NCBI GenBank assembly: GCA_944380795.1
Contig: CALWIS010000259.1
Location: forward strand, 1 to 39,384
DNA length: 39,384 nt
Direction: 5' to 3'
From: an uncultured Clostridia bacterium
GTDB taxonomy: Bacteria > Bacillota > Clostridia > Oscillospirales > Acutalibacteraceae
The stretch's first letter is position 1, and each line of letters begins with the position of its first letter. The notes beneath the pieces are model-generated. The model had not been told where the DNA came from. It was given only the letters and a program-made list of their open reading frames with translations, and searched no databases. A program made the translations under genes and the position numbers. Below, in pieces: positions 17,672-26,151 of the stretch.

Positions 17672-19057
17672 ATGATTCTTTCGGAAAGAAAAGACAGAGA
17701 TACCATTGCCGCCATTTCCACGGCTCAAGCGCCGGGTGGAATCGGGATCGTGCGGATCTCCGGTCCTCAGGCCCGGCAGGTGGCGGACCGGGTGTTCCGT
17801 TCCCCCAAGGGGAAAAAGGTTTTGGATGCTCCCGGGTATACGGCGCTGTATGGCTGGGTGTATGAGGGGGAAGAAAAGCTGGATGAAGCTATCGCTTTGG
17901 TGTTTGCCGCTCCAGCCAGTTTTACCGGCGAAGATGTGGTAGAGCTTTCCTGCCATGGCGGGGTGTTTATTATGCGCCGGGTGTTAGAGGCAGTGTTGGA
18001 GGCGGGAGCCGCCCCTGCCGGTCCGGGAGAATTTACCCGACGGGCATTTTTAAACGGGAAAATGGGCTTGACCGAAGCAGAAGCGGTGATGCAGGTCATC
18101 TCTGCCCAGGGGATGCAGTCGGCTCGTGCCGCCCGCGCAGGAAAAGAGGGCGCTTTGGAACGAAAGATTGTCGCCATTCGTGAAAAGCTTATTGATGCAG
18201 CGGCTCATCTGGCGGCCTGGGCGGATTATCCGGATGATGATGTGCCTCAAGTGGATGAAAAAGAACTGCTGAAAGCGCTGCGGGAAGCCAGAGAGGCTCT
18301 GGACCGGCTGCTGCGGCAGTTTGACGCAGGCAGGGCCATCCGAGAGGGTGTGGATACCGTCATCGTAGGCCGCCCCAATGTGGGAAAATCTACCCTGATG
18401 AACTTGTTGGCAGGCTGCGAGCGTTCCATTGTTACCCAGTATGCAGGCACTACCCGAGATGTAGTGGAGGATACGGTGGTGCTCGGGGATATTCTGCTGC
18501 GTTTGGCCGATACCGCAGGGATTCGCTCCACCCAAGACCCGGTGGAGAGCATTGGTGTGAGCATTGCCAAAAACCGGCTGCAAAACGCCCAACTGGTGCT
18601 GGCGGTGTTTGATGCTTCCGTTCCTCTGGAAGAGGAGGACAGGGCACTGATTGCGGAGCTTGCGCAGGTTCCCACTGTGGCTATTGTAAATAAAACTGAT
18701 TTGGAACCCCAAATTGACCTGGCCTATATTCAGACAGCGTTTTCCCAGGTGGTGTCTATTTCTGCCCGGAATGGGGAGGGGCTGGAGGAATTGCAGCAGG
18801 CGTGCGCCCAAGTGCTGGAAACATCTTCTCTCAATCCAGCAGAAGGGATGCTCTATACGGAACGTCAGCGGGACGACGCGAAGCAAGCGTTGTCTTGTGT
18901 GGAGGAGGCCCTTTCCGCTATGGGTTTGGGCATGACGTTGGATGCAGTGACCGTCTCGGTGGAGGGGGCGGTTTCGGCCCTTTTGGAACTCACGGGAGAA
19001 CGGGCTACCGAAGCTGTGGTGGATTCTGTATTTGCGCAATTTTGCGTAGGAAAATAA
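17672..19057 (+). CDS. mnmE: tRNA modification GTPase MnmE
   Basis: 461 residues from ATG 17672 with AAAGGGG upstream; an in-frame TTG at 17636 is less likely. N-terminal tetrahydrofolate-binding domain (DTIAAISTAQAPGGIGIVRISG), a helical domain interrupted by the G domain: G1 GRPNVGKSTL, G2 GTTRDVVED, G3 DTAGIR, G4 NKTD. The C-terminus ends in FCVGK, matching the conserved FCIGK whose cysteine is required in MnmE. With MnmG it makes the cmnm5 modification of wobble uridine-34. Confidence 0.97.
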   Translation: MILSERKDRDTIAAISTAQAPGGIGIVRISGPQARQVADRVFRSPKGKKVLDAPGYTALYGWVYEGEEKLDEAIALVFAAPASFTGEDVVELSCHGGVFIMRRVLEAVLEAGAAPAGPGEFTRRAFLNGKMGLTEAEAVMQVISAQGMQSARAARAGKEGALERKIVAIREKLIDAAAHLAAWADYPDDDVPQVDEKELLKALREAREALDRLLRQFDAGRAIREGVDTVIVGRPNVGKSTLMNLLAGCERSIVTQYAGTTRDVVEDTVVLGDILLRLADTAGIRSTQDPVESIGVSIAKNRLQNAQLVLAVFDASVPLEEEDRALIAELAQVPTVAIVNKTDLEPQIDLAYIQTAFSQVVSISARNGEGLEELQQACAQVLETSSLNPAEGMLYTERQRDDAKQALSCVEEALSAMGLGMTLDAVTVSVEGAVSALLELTGERATEAVVDSVFAQFCVGK

Positions 19058-19061
19058 AAAA

Positions 19062-19194
19062 GTTGAAAATCAACGGGGTGTAAAAGAAAATTATACTCCC
19101 AGGCGAGTTTTGCACTTTTTCCACCGAGTTTTCAACTTGAGTTATGTAAACCAACCGAAGATATAAACTTTTCTTGATATATTATGTAAACCAA
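19062..19194. repeat. Repeats upstream of mnmG
   Basis: Between mnmE and mnmG: a palindrome GTTGAAAATCAAC (19062-19074), DnaA-box-like TTTTCCACC (19117-19125) and TTTTCAACT (19129-19137), and an exact 13-bp direct repeat TTATGTAAACCAA at 19142-19154 and 19182-19194, 40 bp apart. Probably the mnmG control region. Confidence 0.55.
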
Positions 19195-19208
19195 AAGGAG
19201 GGTTTTCA

Positions 19209-21101
19209 ATGGGATACGATGCGGGTTCCTTTCAGGTAGCGGTCATCGGTGCAGGCCATGCAGGCATTGAGGCGGCGCTGGCTGCTGCCCGGTTAGGGTG
19301 CGAAACTGTGATCTTTACCATCAATATGGACGCCGTGGGAAACTGCCCCTGCAACCCCAGTATTGGAGGGACAGCAAAAGGCCATTTAGTGCGGGAGATC
19401 GACGCTTTAGGCGGCGAAATGGGAAAGACGACGGACGAGTGCTTTTTACAAAGCCGTATGTTAAACTTGGGAAAGGGTCCGGCGGTGCACTCCCTTCGCG
19501 CACAAATCGACCGGCGAAAGTACTCGGAGATTATGAAGCATAAGCTGGAATTGCAGGAGCACCTGCAAATGAAGCAGGCAGAGGTCACCGGATTGGAGCG
19601 AACACCGGATGGCCGCTGGAAAGTGACCACCCGGATGAACGCGGAATATTTGGCGGATACAGTGATTCTGGCTACCGGCACTTTTTTAGGAGGCCGAATC
19701 TTCATTGGGGAGGTTTCCTTTGAGAGTGGGCCGGATGGATTATTCCCGGCAACGTTCCTTTCGGAATCCCTGAATAAGCTGGGGCTGCGCCTGCGGCGGT
19801 TTAAAACGGGAACACCTGCCCGGGTGCTGCGTTCCAGTATTGATTTTACCGATTTGGAAGTACAGGCCGGGGATGAACCGGTGACCCCGTTTTCTTATGA
19901 GACGGAAGGGGAATTGAAAAACAAAGAGGTCTGCTATGTCAGCTGGACCAATGACCGGACTAAAAAGGTAATAATGGATAATATCCATCGGTCGCCCCTT
20001 TACAGCGGAATGATCGAAGGGGTGGGGCCGCGGTATTGCCCCAGTATTGAGGATAAGGTTGTGCGCTTTGCCGATAAACCCCGACATCAGCTGTTTATTG
20101 AACCATGTGGGGAGAACACCGAAGAAATGTATTTGCAGGGGATGTCCTCTTCTTTGCCGGAGGAAGTACAGATTGCTTTTTACCACACCATTAAGGGGTT
20201 GGAGAATGTCCAGATTATGCGAAGCGCCTATGCCATTGAATATGACTGCGTAGACCCCACCCAGATGGAGGCGACCTTGGAATTTGCCGACCTGCCGGGG
20301 CTTTACGGCGCGGGGCAGTTTAACGGCAGTTCCGGCTATGAAGAAGCGGCGGCACAGGGATTGGTAGCGGGTATCAATGCGGCTCGCAAGGTGAAAGGAT
20401 TGCCGCCTGTAATTTTAGACCGGGCTAGCTCCTATATTGGCACTTTGGTGGATGATTTGATTACCAAAGGCGTCAGCGATCCTTACCGGATGATGACCTC
20501 TCGATCGGAATATCGGCTGGTACTCCGTCAGGATAATGCCGACGAGCGGTTGACCCCCATTGGTCATGAGATTGGACTGATCTCGGAATCCCGTTGGGAA
20601 AAGTTCTGCGAAAAACAGTCCATGAAGGAAGCAGAGCGGAAGCGGGTGGAAAAGCTGGTGTTTTCTCCCACAAAAGAGCTCAACGACCTGCTTGTTTCAC
20701 GTGAAACATCTCCGGTGACCAGCGGGGTGCATATGTCCGACCTGCTGCGCCGCCCTCAAATTACGTATGAAGCCTTGGCGCCGGTGGATACCGGACGTCC
20801 AGACTATCCGGCAGCGGTGTTCGAGAACGTGGAAATTGAATTAAAGTACGAGGGATATATCCGGCGGCAAAAGGCGGATATTGCAGAAATGCGAAGGCTG
20901 GAGAAAAAGCTGCTGCCGAAAAATGTGGATTATGAAACCATTGACGGCCTGCGAATGGAAGCGAGAGAAAAGCTCAACAAGGTGCGGCCTGCCAATATTG
21001 GACAGGCTAGCCGTATTTCCGGCGTAAGCCCGGCAGATGTTTCGGTGCTGCTGATCTGGTTGGCAAAGGAAGGAGGAGAGCCGGTTCATGGAGGACATTA
21101 A
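19209..21101 (+). CDS. mnmG: tRNA uridine-5-carboxymethylaminomethyl modification enzyme MnmG
   Basis: 630 residues. FAD-binding Rossmann start VIGAGHAGIEAALAAARLG, the MnmG-specific CNPSIGGTAKGHLVREIDALG with a conserved cysteine, and FKTGTPAR. The C-terminal helical domain (DVSVLLIWL region) is present. Forms the MnmEG complex with the upstream mnmE product. Its 3' end overlaps rsmG by 14 bp. A perfect parS site is embedded at 20693-20708, encoding LVSRETS without disturbing the frame. Confidence 0.98.
   Translation: MGYDAGSFQVAVIGAGHAGIEAALAAARLGCETVIFTINMDAVGNCPCNPSIGGTAKGHLVREIDALGGEMGKTTDECFLQSRMLNLGKGPAVHSLRAQIDRRKYSEIMKHKLELQEHLQMKQAEVTGLERTPDGRWKVTTRMNAEYLADTVILATGTFLGGRIFIGEVSFESGPDGLFPATFLSESLNKLGLRLRRFKTGTPARVLRSSIDFTDLEVQAGDEPVTPFSYETEGELKNKEVCYVSWTNDRTKKVIMDNIHRSPLYSGMIEGVGPRYCPSIEDKVVRFADKPRHQLFIEPCGENTEEMYLQGMSSSLPEEVQIAFYHTIKGLENVQIMRSAYAIEYDCVDPTQMEATLEFADLPGLYGAGQFNGSSGYEEAAAQGLVAGINAARKVKGLPPVILDRASSYIGTLVDDLITKGVSDPYRMMTSRSEYRLVLRQDNADERLTPIGHEIGLISESRWEKFCEKQSMKEAERKRVEKLVFSPTKELNDLLVSRETSPVTSGVHMSDLLRRPQITYEALAPVDTGRPDYPAAVFENVEIELKYEGYIRRQKADIAEMRRLEKKLLPKNVDYETIDGLRMEAREKLNKVRPANIGQASRISGVSPADVSVLLIWLAKEGGEPVHGGH
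20693..20708. promoter_or_regulatory. parS: parS site inside mnmG
   Basis: TGTTTCACGTGAAACA, an exact 16-bp palindrome equal to the Bacillus parS consensus; recognised by ParB/Spo0J, encoded 3.2 kb downstream. Confidence 0.93.
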
Positions 21102-21804
21102 AAGACGGCTGGGGGAATTGTGTAAAGCAGAAGGCATTTCCCTTTCGGAAAAACAGCTGGAGCAATTCCAACGGTATATGGAACTGTTGGTGGAGTGGAA
21201 TAAAAAAATGAACCTTACCGCCATTACAGACCCTGAGGGAGTGACGGTAAAGCACTTTTTTGACAGCTTGCTGCTTTTAAAGGCGGTGGAAGTGCCGGAG
21301 GGGGCAAAGCTCATTGATGTTGGCACCGGGGCTGGTTTTCCGGGCATCCCGGTGGCCATTGCTCGGCCGGATGTGCAGTTGACTTTGCTGGACAGCTTAA
21401 ATAAGCGGCTGGTGTTTTTGGCGGAGGTTTGCCGGGAGTTGGGGCTTCAGGCGGATATTCGCCATGCTAGAGCGGAAGAAGGAGGACGGCAAAAGGAACT
21501 GCGGGAACAGTTTGATTTTGCCACAGCTCGGGCAGTAGCGGGGATGAATGTCCTTTGTGAATACTGCCTGCCGTTTGTAAAAACAGGCGGTGCCTTTATT
21601 GCCATGAAGGGGCCGGATGGGGAAGAGGAGAGCAAACAGGCCGCAAGAGCTATTGGCGTACTGGGTGGAAAAACGGAAAAATTGGAGCAGTTTACCCTGC
21701 CCGATGGTAGCCGGCGCTGTATTGCCGTTGTGCGGAAGGTTCGGGAAACCCCAGATGCCTACCCCAGACATGGCTCTAAAATCTCTAAAAAGCCGCTGGC
21801 ATAA
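21088..21804 (+). CDS. rsmG: 16S rRNA (guanine-N7)-methyltransferase RsmG
   Basis: 238 residues, SAM-binding motif LIDVGTGAGFPGIPVAI and downstream TARAVAGMNVLCEYCLP. Methylates G527 (E. coli numbering) of 16S rRNA; loss gives low-level streptomycin resistance in several bacteria. Overlaps mnmG by 14 bp, as in the usual gidA-gidB pair, and ends in a terminator. Confidence 0.97.
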   Translation: MEDIKRRLGELCKAEGISLSEKQLEQFQRYMELLVEWNKKMNLTAITDPEGVTVKHFFDSLLLLKAVEVPEGAKLIDVGTGAGFPGIPVAIARPDVQLTLLDSLNKRLVFLAEVCRELGLQADIRHARAEEGGRQKELREQFDFATARAVAGMNVLCEYCLPFVKTGGAFIAMKGPDGEEESKQAARAIGVLGGKTEKLEQFTLPDGSRRCIAVVRKVRETPDAYPRHGSKISKKPLA

Positions 21805-21819
21805 AATTTTATAAGCAGT

Positions 21820-21855
21820 AAACCCGTCTTTCTGTTTTATGAAAGGCGGGTTTTC
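21820..21855 (+). terminator. Terminator after rsmG
   Basis: AAACCCGTCTTTC (21820-21832) pairs with GAAAGGCGGGTTT (21841-21853), one G-T wobble, followed by TTCG and AT-rich sequence. Confidence 0.85.
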
Positions 21856-21974
21856 GCTTTATAAATCTTTTTGAATTTTTATGCAAAAGCCATCTTTTTA
21901 CAATTTCACCCCAGTAAACAACACGAAAAAGCCAAAAGCGGCAGCGGGTTTCTACAAATTCCTTTTACACTATA

Positions 21975-21983
21975 TGGTATACT
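21975..21983 (+). promoter_or_regulatory. Extended -10 promoter for noc
   Basis: TGGTATACT: a TGn extension with -10 TATACT (21978-21983) and no convincing -35. Predicted start near 21990, upstream of ATG 22030. Confidence 0.45.
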
Positions 21984-22029
21984 GACCATGCAATCAAAAT
22001 TAGAGGTCAAGAAAAGAGGCGGACAGGCT

Positions 22030-22860
22030 ATGAAATTTTCCCAGGCAGAAAGAAAAAAGATATTGCATCTGCCCATTGAAAAGCTGGTGCCCAATCCCCG
22101 GCAACCGAGAAAGGTATTTCTGCCGGAAGAACTGGATGGCCTTGCCCAAAGTATTGAAGTAAACGGTCTGCTCCAGCCTATTTCTGTTCGGCGCACCACC
22201 GGCGGCGTGTTTGAGATCATCGCCGGTGAAAGAAGATGGCGGGCTTGCATCCAAGCGGGGCTTAAGCAGATTCCCTGTGTGTTGGTGGAATGCTCTGATC
22301 AACAGTCGGCAGTGCTGGCAATTTTGGAAAACCTACAACGTCAAGATCTTCAGCTTTTTGAGGAAGCCGAAGGGATTCAGTGCCTCATTGAGGACTGGGG
22401 GGTGACCCAGGAGGAAGCTGCTCGTCGGTTGGGAAAAAGCCAATCGGCCATTGCCAATAAGCTAAGGCTTTTACGTCTAACGCCGGAGGAGCGCCAAGAG
22501 GCGGCCTCCAATGGGTTAACCGAGCGCCATATCCGGGCTTTAATTCGTATTCCAGAAGCGGAAATTCGAAAAAAGCTACTGCACACCGTCATCCAGCGGC
22601 AACTCAACGTGCGCCAAACCGAGGAATTGGTGGAGGAACAGCTGGCCGGTGAGAAAAAAACCAAGCCCAACCGTACTTTTGTTGCAAAGGATATTCGCAT
22701 CTTTTTTAACACGGTGGAGCATGCCATTCGTACCATGCAAAATGCCGGAATTTTGGCAAAAGCCGAAAAGAAGGACATGGGAGAGTATATGGAGTATACC
22801 GTCACCATTCCCAAAACGGAACCCACCGAAAAAGGCCGACAGCCGGGCCGATCAGCGTAA
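22030..22860 (+). CDS. noc: ParB-family nucleoid occlusion protein Noc
   Basis: 276 residues from ATG 22030. ParB/Srx-type CTPase domain with the GERRWRAC box and NLQRQDLQ, a central helix-turn-helix (VTQEEAARRLGKSQSAIANKLRLL), and Noc-like features: TERHIRALI, LNVRQTEEL and RIFFNTVEHAI. The position between rsmG and parA matches Bacillus noc. The protein lacks the N-terminal amphipathic FSRFFGLG-type helix that tethers Bacillus Noc to the membrane; the first 12 residues are polar. The frame stays open upstream to 21871, where it could encode a more hydrophobic start, but the predicted promoter lies inside it. Noc normally blocks FtsZ assembly over DNA. Noc is favoured over a second ParB by context. 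Confidence 0.85.
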   Translation: MKFSQAERKKILHLPIEKLVPNPRQPRKVFLPEELDGLAQSIEVNGLLQPISVRRTTGGVFEIIAGERRWRACIQAGLKQIPCVLVECSDQQSAVLAILENLQRQDLQLFEEAEGIQCLIEDWGVTQEEAARRLGKSQSAIANKLRLLRLTPEERQEAASNGLTERHIRALIRIPEAEIRKKLLHTVIQRQLNVRQTEELVEEQLAGEKKTKPNRTFVAKDIRIFFNTVEHAIRTMQNAGILAKAEKKDMGEYMEYTVTIPKTEPTEKGRQPGRSA

Positions 22861-22916
22861 ACAGGCTGCTGAAAATAAGTACAAGTTTCATAACATTCCC
22901 TTATTCATTTCCTGTT

Positions 22917-22961
22917 GGAAAAGCCGGAGCTCCTCTGAGTCAAGGAGCCCCGGCTTTTTCC
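22917..22961 (+). terminator. Terminator after noc
   Basis: Long stem: GGAAAAGCCGGAGCTCC (22917-22933) with GGAGCCCCGGCTTTTTCC (22944-22961), one mismatch. Separates noc from the parA promoter region and the second parS site. Confidence 0.85.
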
Positions 22962-22963
22962 AT

Positions 22964-22979
22964 TGTTTCACGTGAAACA
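22964..22979. promoter_or_regulatory. parS: parS site between noc and parA
   Basis: TGTTTCACGTGAAACA, exact 16-bp palindrome, three bases past the noc terminator and ~85 bp upstream of the parA -10. ParB binding here could also influence parA transcription. Confidence 0.93.
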
Positions 22980-23060
22980 TTGAGAAGGATAAGTTGTTTT
23001 TCAAAAAGGAAAAGAAAAGGCAAAAACTCTGGAAAATCCCTTTTTCTTCGGGGGTAAACG

Positions 23061-23069
23061 TGCTATAAT
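23061..23069 (+). promoter_or_regulatory. Extended -10 promoter of parAB
   Basis: TGCTATAAT: TGn extension plus perfect -10 TATAAT (23064-23069), no good -35. Lies ~85 bp after a parS site. Confidence 0.55.
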
Positions 23070-23121
23070 AGAAAAAGTTACAGGAAATAATGGATTGCAG
23101 CAAGAAGAAAGGGGTAATTCC

Positions 23122-23886
23122 GTGGGGAAGATCATTGCCATTGCCAATCAGAAAGGCGGCGTAGGAAAAACTACCACAGCGGTGAACCTTGCGGCGGCTT
23201 TGGGCGCTATGGGGAAGAAAGTTCTTTTGGTCGATATCGATCCCCAGGGGAACTCTTCCAGCGGTGTGGGAATTGACCGCAGACAGAAAAAAAACACCAT
23301 GTATGAGGTGTTGGTGGGTGAATGCTCTGCCCAGGATGCGCTGGTTCATACAGAGTTTGAAAATCTGGACGTGTTGCCTTCCAGTATGGATCTTGCGGCG
23401 GCAGAGTTGGAACTGGTTTCCCAGGAACACCGGGAGTCTATCTTGAAAAACGCCTTGCTGCCATTTCGGGAAACGTATGAATACATTCTCATTGACTGCC
23501 CGCCTTCTCTGGGAATCATCACCACCAACGCGCTGTGTGTGGCGGATACGTTGCTGGTGCCCATTCAATGCGAATATTACGCCTTGGAGGGTCTTTCCCA
23601 GCTAATGAATACTGTGCGGCGGGTAAAGCGCCAATATAACGAACACCTGGACATGGAGGGAGTGTTGCTTACCATGTATGACGGAAGATTAAACCTGACC
23701 CAGCAGGTGATGGAGGAAGTGAAGAAATATTTCCCCCGCAAGGTGTTTTCTACCGTCATTCCCAGAACGGTTCGACTTTCGGAAGCCCCCAGCTTTGGCA
23801 AGCCAATTTTGTATTTTGATCGCGCTTCTAAAGGAACAGAAGCATATAAGAGTCTGGCAGAAGAGATCGTAAAAAATAATCAGTGA
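23122..23886 (+). CDS. parA: Chromosome partitioning ATPase ParA (Soj)
   Basis: 254 residues from GTG 23122 with AAAGGGG upstream; an in-frame TTG at 23095 lacks a better site. Deviant Walker [15 protein letters not shown], Walker B region [11 protein letters not shown]. Soj/ParA binds DNA when ATP-bound, is stimulated by ParB and, in Bacillus, also regulates DnaA. The TGA lies within the ribosome-binding site of parB. Confidence 0.97.
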   Translation: MGKIIAIANQKGGVGKTTTAVNLAAALGAMGKKVLLVDIDPQGNSSSGVGIDRRQKKNTMYEVLVGECSAQDALVHTEFENLDVLPSSMDLAAAELELVSQEHRESILKNALLPFRETYEYILIDCPPSLGIITTNALCVADTLLVPIQCEYYALEGLSQLMNTVRRVKRQYNEHLDMEGVLLTMYDGRLNLTQQVMEEVKKYFPRKVFSTVIPRTVRLSEAPSFGKPILYFDRASKGTEAYKSLAEEIVKNNQ

Positions 23887-23899
23887 GGAGGATGCCGGT

Positions 23900-24766
23900 T
23901 TGAGCATAAAAAAAGGCGGTCTGGGCAAGGGGTTGGACGCTATTTTTTCTGAAAACACCTTGGAATCCGGCGATGGGGCCGTTACGCTGAGAATCAGCGA
24001 ATTGGAACCCAACCGCGAACAGCCCAGAAAAGAATTTGACGAAAAAGCCATGGCGGAACTGGCAGATTCCATTGCCCAGCATGGGCTGCTGCAGCCGCTG
24101 TTGGTGCGGCCGGTTTTTGGCGGCGGATACCAGATCGTGGCCGGAGAAAGACGCTGGCGGGCGGCTCGTATGGCGGGGCTCACGGAGCTTCCGGCGGTCA
24201 TCCGGGAGATGTCCGACAGCGAAGTCATGGAACTGGCGCTAATCGAAAACTTGCAGCGGGAAGACTTGACCGCCATTGAGGAGGCCAACGGCTACCACAC
24301 CCTCATGGAAAAGTACGACATGACCCAGGAGGAAGTAGCCAAAACCGTGGGAAAATCCCGTCCGGCAGTGGCAAATGCCCTGCGGCTTTTGAGTTTGCCC
24401 CAAAAGATTTTGGAAATGGTGGAACAGGGGTTGCTTTCAGCGGGCCATGCCCGGGCACTGCTGGCGTTCCCCGATGAGGAATCCATGTTGGCGGCTGCGG
24501 AAAAAGCCGTATCTCAGGGGCTTTCTGTGCGGGAACTGGAGCGCCTGGCAAAAAAGGCCTTACAGGGACAAAAAGAGGAAGCTGCCAAACCGGTACCGCG
24601 AAGTACCTATTTTGATGAAGTAGAGCTTTCTTTGCATGAACACTTGGGACGGAAAGTAAAAGTTTCCGGCACCAAAACCAAAGGCACCCTGCAAATTGAA
24701 TTTTATGGAGAAGAAGATCTTCAGCGTCTTATGGCTTCTATTGAATTCAAAGAAGCTGACGAATAA
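23900..24766 (+). CDS. parB: Chromosome partitioning protein ParB (Spo0J)
   Basis: 288 residues starting at TTG 23900 behind GAGGAGG (23885-23891). N-terminus KKGGLGKGLDAIF is typical and supplies the ParA-stimulating arm. CTP-binding core GERRWRAARMAGL and NLQREDLTAIEEA; helix-turn-helix MTQEEVAKTVGKSRPAVANA; C-terminal dimerisation domain. Spreads as a CTP clamp from parS, two copies of which are in this window. Confidence 0.97.
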   Translation: MSIKKGGLGKGLDAIFSENTLESGDGAVTLRISELEPNREQPRKEFDEKAMAELADSIAQHGLLQPLLVRPVFGGGYQIVAGERRWRAARMAGLTELPAVIREMSDSEVMELALIENLQREDLTAIEEANGYHTLMEKYDMTQEEVAKTVGKSRPAVANALRLLSLPQKILEMVEQGLLSAGHARALLAFPDEESMLAAAEKAVSQGLSVRELERLAKKALQGQKEEAAKPVPRSTYFDEVELSLHEHLGRKVKVSGTKTKGTLQIEFYGEEDLQRLMASIEFKEADE

Positions 24767-24802
24767 ATACAGATAAACTATAAAAAAGAGAGGAATCAAA
24801 AT

Positions 24803-26080
24803 ATGCTGGATATTAAGCTGATCCGTACCAATCCTGATTTGGTCAAAGCAAATATTAAAAAGAGAGAAATGGATCTGGATCATGTAGTGGATGAGATTCT
24901 GGACCTGGACACTAAGCGCCGTGAACTCACCGGCAAGGTAGAGGCCATGAAGGCAGAGCGCAACGCCGACACCAAGAAGATCCCCCAGATGAAGAAGGCA
25001 GGGGAGGATACCACCGAAATTATGGCCAAAATGAAGGCCCTGGCAGACCAGATCAAAGAGGCAGACGGCGAGCTGGGACAGCTGGAGGAGAAGCAGCAGG
25101 AGCTGATGCTTTCTCTGCCCAATATGCCTGATGAAAATGTAGTGGCCGGCGGCAAGGAGCAGAATGTGCCCCTGCATTATTATGGCGAACAGCCCAAGTT
25201 TGACTTTGAGCCTAAAAACCACGTAGACCTGTGTGAGGGTCTGGGTATGATCGACTATCAGCGCGGCGCAAAGCTGGGCGGAAACGGCGCTTGGATTTAC
25301 CGCGGCGCAGGCGCCCGGATGGAGTGGGCGCTGCTCAACTTCTTTATCAACGAGCACCTGAAGGATGGCTACGAGCTGGTACTGCCGCCTCATATGCTCA
25401 ACTATGAGTGCGGCTATGTGGCAGGCCAGTTCCCCAAGTTCAGCGACGAGGTGTATTGGATTCAGAACCCCACCAGCGCAGATAAGAAATTCCTGCTGCC
25501 CACCGCTGAGACTGCTCTGGTCAACCTGCACCGGGATGAGATTCTCACTGACGAGGAACTGCCCCGCAAGTATATCGCTTACACCCCCTGCTATCGCCGT
25601 GAGGCTGGCAGCTACCGTTCCGAGGAGCGCGGCATGATCCGCGGCCACCAGTTCAACAAGGTAGAAATGGTGCAGTACACCCGCCCCGACCAGTCCGACG
25701 CTGCTTTTGACGAGCTGGTCATGAAGGCAGAGAGACTAGTACAGGAGCTGGGGCTGCATTACCGTCTGAGCAAGCTGGCAGCCGGTGACTGCTCCTTCTC
25801 CATGGCCCGCACCTATGACATTGAGGTGTGGATTCCCAGCATGGGCATTTATAAGGAGGTCAGCTCCGCTTCCAACGCACGGGATTATCAGGCCCGCCGC
25901 GGCAATGTGAAGTTCCGCGGAGAGGACAAGAAGCTGCAGTTTGTGCACACCCTGAACGCTTCCGGCCTGGCCACCAGCCGCGTGATGCCCGCTATCGTGG
26001 AGCAGTATCAGAACGCCGACGGCAGCGTGACGGTGCCGGAGGTGCTGCGCCCGTATATGGGAATTGACGTGATTCGCTAA
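24803..26080 (+). CDS. serS: Seryl-tRNA synthetase
   Basis: 425 residues. N-terminal helical arm (about 30-105) for tRNA binding, then a class II core with motif 2 YRREAGSYRSEERGMIRGHQ and motif 3 ending LNASGLATSRVMPAIVEQYQ. Only 36 bp separate it from parB, so there is no room for a T-box and it probably reads through from parAB. The codon use is more GC-rich than parB's. Confidence 0.97.
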   Translation: MLDIKLIRTNPDLVKANIKKREMDLDHVVDEILDLDTKRRELTGKVEAMKAERNADTKKIPQMKKAGEDTTEIMAKMKALADQIKEADGELGQLEEKQQELMLSLPNMPDENVVAGGKEQNVPLHYYGEQPKFDFEPKNHVDLCEGLGMIDYQRGAKLGGNGAWIYRGAGARMEWALLNFFINEHLKDGYELVLPPHMLNYECGYVAGQFPKFSDEVYWIQNPTSADKKFLLPTAETALVNLHRDEILTDEELPRKYIAYTPCYRREAGSYRSEERGMIRGHQFNKVEMVQYTRPDQSDAAFDELVMKAERLVQELGLHYRLSKLAAGDCSFSMARTYDIEVWIPSMGIYKEVSSASNARDYQARRGNVKFRGEDKKLQFVHTLNASGLATSRVMPAIVEQYQNADGSVTVPEVLRPYMGIDVIR

Positions 26081-26090
26081 TAAATTCAAC

Positions 26091-26124
26091 CAGGGACGCC
26101 GGGAATTTTCCCGCAGCGTCCCTG
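26091..26124 (+). terminator. Terminator after serS
   Basis: CAGGGACGC (26091-26099) with GCGTCCCTG (26116-26124), plus an inner GGGAA/TTCCC stem; followed by CTTTTCATTTTT. Confidence 0.8.
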
Positions 26125-26151
26125 CTTTTCATTTTTGAAGGAGAGAAGTTT

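Noticed and set aside
21871-22029. An N-terminal extension of Noc from TTG 21871
   Set aside because: The predicted promoter lies inside it and the ribosome-binding site is poor; kept only as a question in the findings.
24767-24802. T-box before serS
   Set aside because: Only 36 bp between parB and serS, too short, and no AGGGTGG-type sequence.
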